From positions 1-7,838 of the forward strand of contig DBIS01000211.1 in assembly GCA_002296975.1 (NCBI GenBank): DNA of 7,838 nucleotides, in the 5' to 3' direction. This DNA is from Deltaproteobacteria bacterium UBA796 (GTDB lineage Bacteria; Myxococcota_A; UBA796). The notes under the pieces are model-generated. The model saw only the letters and a program-made list of their open reading frames with translations. It ran no database searches and was not told the origin of the DNA. This document shows positions 5,931 to 7,838 of the stretch, in pieces. A program made the position numbers and the translations under genes. Each line of letters begins with the position of its first letter. Positions within the stretch are counted from its first letter, which is position 1.

Positions 5931-7279
5931 AGGGAGAGGTCCTCACACATTTTGACTTGGTCCCGGCCAGCGTGCTTGGCTTGATAGAGCGCCTGGTCCG
6001 CCGAGTCGATAAGTGCTGCGGCGGTTTTCCCATGAACCGGCCAGCCGGCCATACCGATGGACACGGTCACCCGTCCGGCGGGTTGAGAGCGGTCGGCCCC
6101 TTCAAAGATTTCGCTTCTGATGGCTGTTCGGACTTTGTCGCCCACCTGAGCAGCGAAGGAGAGCGGGGTGTCCACCAACAAAATTGCGAACTCTTCGCCA
6201 CCATAGCGCGCCACCACGTCGGTGTTTCTGAGCACGGATGTCATCAACTCGGCGACCCTTATGAGCACCCGATCCCCGGCTGGGTGGCCGTGGGTATCGT
6301 TATAGGCCTTAAAGTGGTCCACATCGATCATCAGCAAAGTGAGCGGAAATTTACTCCGTTCCGAGCGCCGGACTTCTTCGACGATACGCTCTTGAAAGGT
6401 GCGGTGATTGTTGAGTTGAGTCAACCCGTCGGTGCGGGCCAGTCGGGCCAACTCGTCCACCGCGGTCGCCAAATCCCGGTTGACCTTGGCCAAAGCGGTG
6501 TTGGCGTCTTGAAGCGCGCTTGTCCTCGCGGTGACGGTTGCCTCCAAGTGCCCGGCATGGGTCTCTACGCGTTCGGCCATTTCATTGATTGTATTTCCAA
6601 GTAGTTCAAGTTCATCCTTTGTTTTTGGAACATTTGATCGGGCAGAAAAGTCGCCGGCGCCGATGGCCCTGGAGGTGCGTGCAAAGGCCTCGAGTGGGGT
6701 GAACACCATCTTGTTGAGCAAGGCCCAGATTAAGATGGCGGTGGAAAAGGCGATCAATAAGGTCGAGATTAGCACGGTGATTTGATTGCTCACCACACGG
6801 TCATCGAGGCCGCCTAAGGATGTCTCTGCGATGATGGTGCCCCAGCGCAGCCCGGAGATGATGGGCATCGAGACTTGTGCGACACGCCCGCGTTCGGTTT
6901 GGATATGTTGGGTGAGGGAGCGTCGGGTGTTGAGGGCATTGACCACGAAGGTGCTGTCCATCGTCGTGCCGTATTGTCGCGGGTCGGTGTGGGCGACCAC
7001 CTCACCATTGATGTCCAAGACGGCGATGGCGCGAAAAGCCAACTCGCCGGTGGAGCGCTTTTCGTACACATCCAAGATGGCATCGATGGTCTCGAACTCG
7101 CGTGTGGCCAGGTGTAAAGCGGCGGGGGCTGCAATGGCGTGAAGGATGGCTCGGCTTCGGCGGTGGGCCTCTCGCTCCATCAACGCAGCGTTCGATTGGA
7201 CGACGCTCAACCCCCAGAAGAGTTGAATCAGAGCGACCGCCCCAATTATGAACGCGACTAATTTTCCACGTAAACTCAT
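5927..7279 (-). CDS. Membrane-bound diguanylate cyclase: periplasmic sensor, HAMP, GGDEF
   Basis: A 450-residue enzyme making cyclic di-GMP from two GTP. Order seen: membrane helix at ~7-26; a periplasmic domain of ~140 residues with a Cache-like strand (AIAVLDINGEVVAHTDP); second helix ~167-188 (ITVLISTLLIAFSTAILIWAL); HAMP ~189-242 (TPLEAFARTSRAIGAGDF, then NEMAERVE); a coiled-coil signalling helix ~240-280; and a GGDEF domain ~281-443. The active site is intact: GGEEF (360-364), the metal-ligand segment MIDVDHFKAYND (Asp319) and GHPAGD. An RxxD product-inhibition site, RNTD (351-354), lies exactly five residues before GGEEF. There is no EAL domain. The start at ATG 7277-7279 is preferred because GGAG precedes it by 4 bases. 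A GTG at 7315 would add 12 residues with no ribosome-binding site and begins at the foot of the terminator. It is probably the first gene of the operon and is coupled to the PhnD-like lipoprotein by ATGA. Confidence 0.95.
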   Translation of the reverse strand: MSLRGKLVAFIIGAVALIQLFWGLSVVQSNAALMEREAHRRSRAILHAIAAPAALHLATREFETIDAILDVYEKRSTGELAFRAIAVLDINGEVVAHTDPRQYGTTMDSTFVVNALNTRRSLTQHIQTERGRVAQVSMPIISGLRWGTIIAETSLGGLDDRVVSNQITVLISTLLIAFSTAILIWALLNKMVFTPLEAFARTSRAIGAGDFSARSNVPKTKDELELLGNTINEMAERVETHAGHLEATVTARTSALQDANTALAKVNRDLATAVDELARLARTDGLTQLNNHRTFQERIVEEVRRSERSKFPLTLLMIDVDHFKAYNDTHGHPAGDRVLIRVAELMTSVLRNTDVVARYGGEEFAILLVDTPLSFAAQVGDKVRTAIRSEIFEGADRSQPAGRVTVSIGMAGWPVHGKTAAALIDSADQALYQAKHAGRDQVKMCEDLSL

Positions 7280-7283
7280 CTGG

Positions 7284-7287
7284 CTCC
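7284..7287 (-). promoter_or_regulatory. Shine-Dalgarno GGAG deciding the cyclase start
   Basis: GGAG on the minus strand stands four bases before the ATG at 7277-7279. The alternative GTG at 7313-7315 is preceded only by a pyrimidine-rich run (TTTCTTT), so this site argues for the shorter protein starting MSLRGK. Confidence 0.6.
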
Positions 7288-7319
7288 AGCCGGGGTATCG
7301 TTCAGATATTCGCACAAAG

Positions 7320-7354
7320 AAAGGCCACCCCGCGAAGAGTGGCCTTTTTTTTTT
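7320..7354 (-). terminator. Rho-independent terminator, probably bidirectional
   Basis: A 9-bp perfect stem pairs AAAGGCCAC (7320-7328) with GTGGCCTTT (7339-7347) around a 10-base loop. On the plus strand it runs into ten consecutive T (7345-7354). On the minus strand the stem is followed by TTTCTTTG, a weaker but usable T-tract. It lies about 35 bases past the TAA of the TlpA-like gene, so its likely main job is to end that minus-strand transcript before the diguanylate cyclase operon. The plus-strand form is the stronger one and would stop antisense transcription coming out of the operon. A second small imperfect hairpin (7356-7379, CTTC/GAAG plus GGCT/AGCC) lies between the stop codon and this stem. 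Confidence 0.8.
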
Positions 7355-7388
7355 GCTTCAGGCTAATTTTAAGCCGAAGGGATGTGGC

Positions 7389-7838
7389 TTAAAGCCAACC
7401 CTCGATCATCTCGTCGCTCAAGCGGCCAGGGTGTCCACGCCAGACGATTTTTCCGCCCTTAACAACGGCTGCGGCTGGGATGCCAGAGACGTTGAAGTGC
7501 TTGGAAAGGTCGCCATTTTCTTTGGCGGTGGGGTAGCTCACCTTGTTCTCTTTAAGAAACTCGGTGACCTTCTCTTCGGTGGCAGAGCGGGTGATCTTGG
7601 TCAGACCAACCATTTGAATCTTGCCCTTGTACTTGTCCCAGGTGGCTTGCATCTTTGGCACTTCGCGACGGCAGTGGGGGCACCAAATTTCCCAGAAGAC
7701 CAACAGTGTGGGCTTGTCTGAGGCGAAGTCGATTGTGGCCTCAGCGGTGTACCATTTCTCGACATCCAAGCTGGGAGGAGCGGCCTTGCCAATCACTTCA
7801 AGCTCGCGTTCGATCTTGCGCGCCCGTCGGTAAGCGGT
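7389..7838 (-). CDS. TlpA/thioredoxin-like thiol-disulfide oxidoreductase (5' end outside window)
   Basis: The visible 149 residues are the C-terminal part; the frame stays open to the right edge, so the start is not in the window. A GTG at 7794-7796 is in frame, but the codons before it read on as a charged helix (RRARKIERELE) typical of sequence preceding the domain, so it is probably internal. Seen: the linker IGKAAPP; a strand LLVFWEIW leading to the redox motif WCPHC (Cys codons 7680-7682 and 7671-7673); the following helix REVPKMQATWDKY; VGLTKI; the cis-proline loop SGIPAAAVV; and a terminal helix SDEMIEGWL. Family knowledge: TlpA/ResA-like proteins act in the periplasm on protein disulfides, often in cytochrome c maturation or protein repair. 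A membrane anchor or signal peptide would lie outside the window, so the location is inferred. It is separated from the cyclase operon by a terminator, so it is probably a different transcript. Confidence 0.9.
   Translation of the reverse strand, partial: TAYRRARKIERELEVIGKAAPPSLDVEKWYTAEATIDFASDKPTLLVFWEIWCPHCRREVPKMQATWDKYKGKIQMVGLTKITRSATEEKVTEFLKENKVSYPTAKENGDLSKHFNVSGIPAAAVVKGGKIVWRGHPGRLSDEMIEGWL

Noticed and set aside
5957..6604. 215-codon open frame on the plus strand
   Set aside because: It is antisense to the GGDEF domain; the predicted protein shows no family motif and no ribosome-binding site was noted.
7313..7315. GTG as start of the diguanylate cyclase
   Set aside because: No Shine-Dalgarno precedes it and it abuts the terminator stem; the ATG at 7277-7279 has GGAG at a workable distance.
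7794..7796. GTG as start of the TlpA-like gene
   Set aside because: The frame continues to the window edge with a charged helix before the domain, so the true start lies outside.

Overview
This 7.8 kb window is protein-coding almost end to end. It looks like chromosomal DNA from a moderately GC-rich Gram-negative (diderm) bacterium. The evidence for an outer membrane is two predicted outer-membrane beta-barrels with signal peptides, a lipoprotein with a lipobox, and a TlpA-type thiol-disulfide oxidoreductase. I cannot name the organism. The gene set would suit a free-living proteobacterium or a myxobacterium-like deltaproteobacterial lineage, but that is a guess. I see no tRNA, rRNA, CRISPR array, insertion sequence or phage gene.

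Left part, plus strand: the 3' end of an unrecognised gene (to 356) is coupled by a 4-base GTGA overlap to a ChoD-like (cholesterol-oxidase-type) GMC flavoprotein (353-1936). The flavoprotein carries a ferredoxin-like cysteine cluster. It meets the minus-strand block tail to tail, and the two stop codons interlock in a single TTAA.

Middle, minus strand, read right to left from 7279: a membrane HAMP-GGDEF diguanylate cyclase, a PhnD-like periplasmic substrate-binding lipoprotein, a 183-residue protein of unknown family, a DUF481 (YdiY-like) outer-membrane protein and a FadL/TodX-family outer-membrane channel. The first three are joined by 4-base ATGA overlaps and the last two follow after 38 and 67 bases, so all five are probably one operon. 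The first two genes make a plausible sensor: the lipoprotein binds a small anion in the periplasm and the cyclase turns occupancy into cyclic di-GMP. No ABC permease or ATPase lies in the window. The last two genes are envelope proteins, and the FadL protein would import hydrophobic compounds. The opposing GMC oxidoreductase belongs to a family that oxidises sterol-like or other alcohol substrates, so the locus may link signalling, hydrophobic uptake and oxidation. That functional link is inference.

Right end: a hairpin with a run of ten T (7320-7354) separates this operon from a TlpA/thioredoxin-like gene whose 5' end runs off the window. The most notable observations are the orphan PhnD lipoprotein translationally coupled to a diguanylate cyclase, the cysteine cluster in the GMC enzyme, the interlocked stop codons, and the unrecognised third gene of the operon. 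Three start codons were moved inward from the longest reading frame on ribosome-binding-site or overlap evidence.
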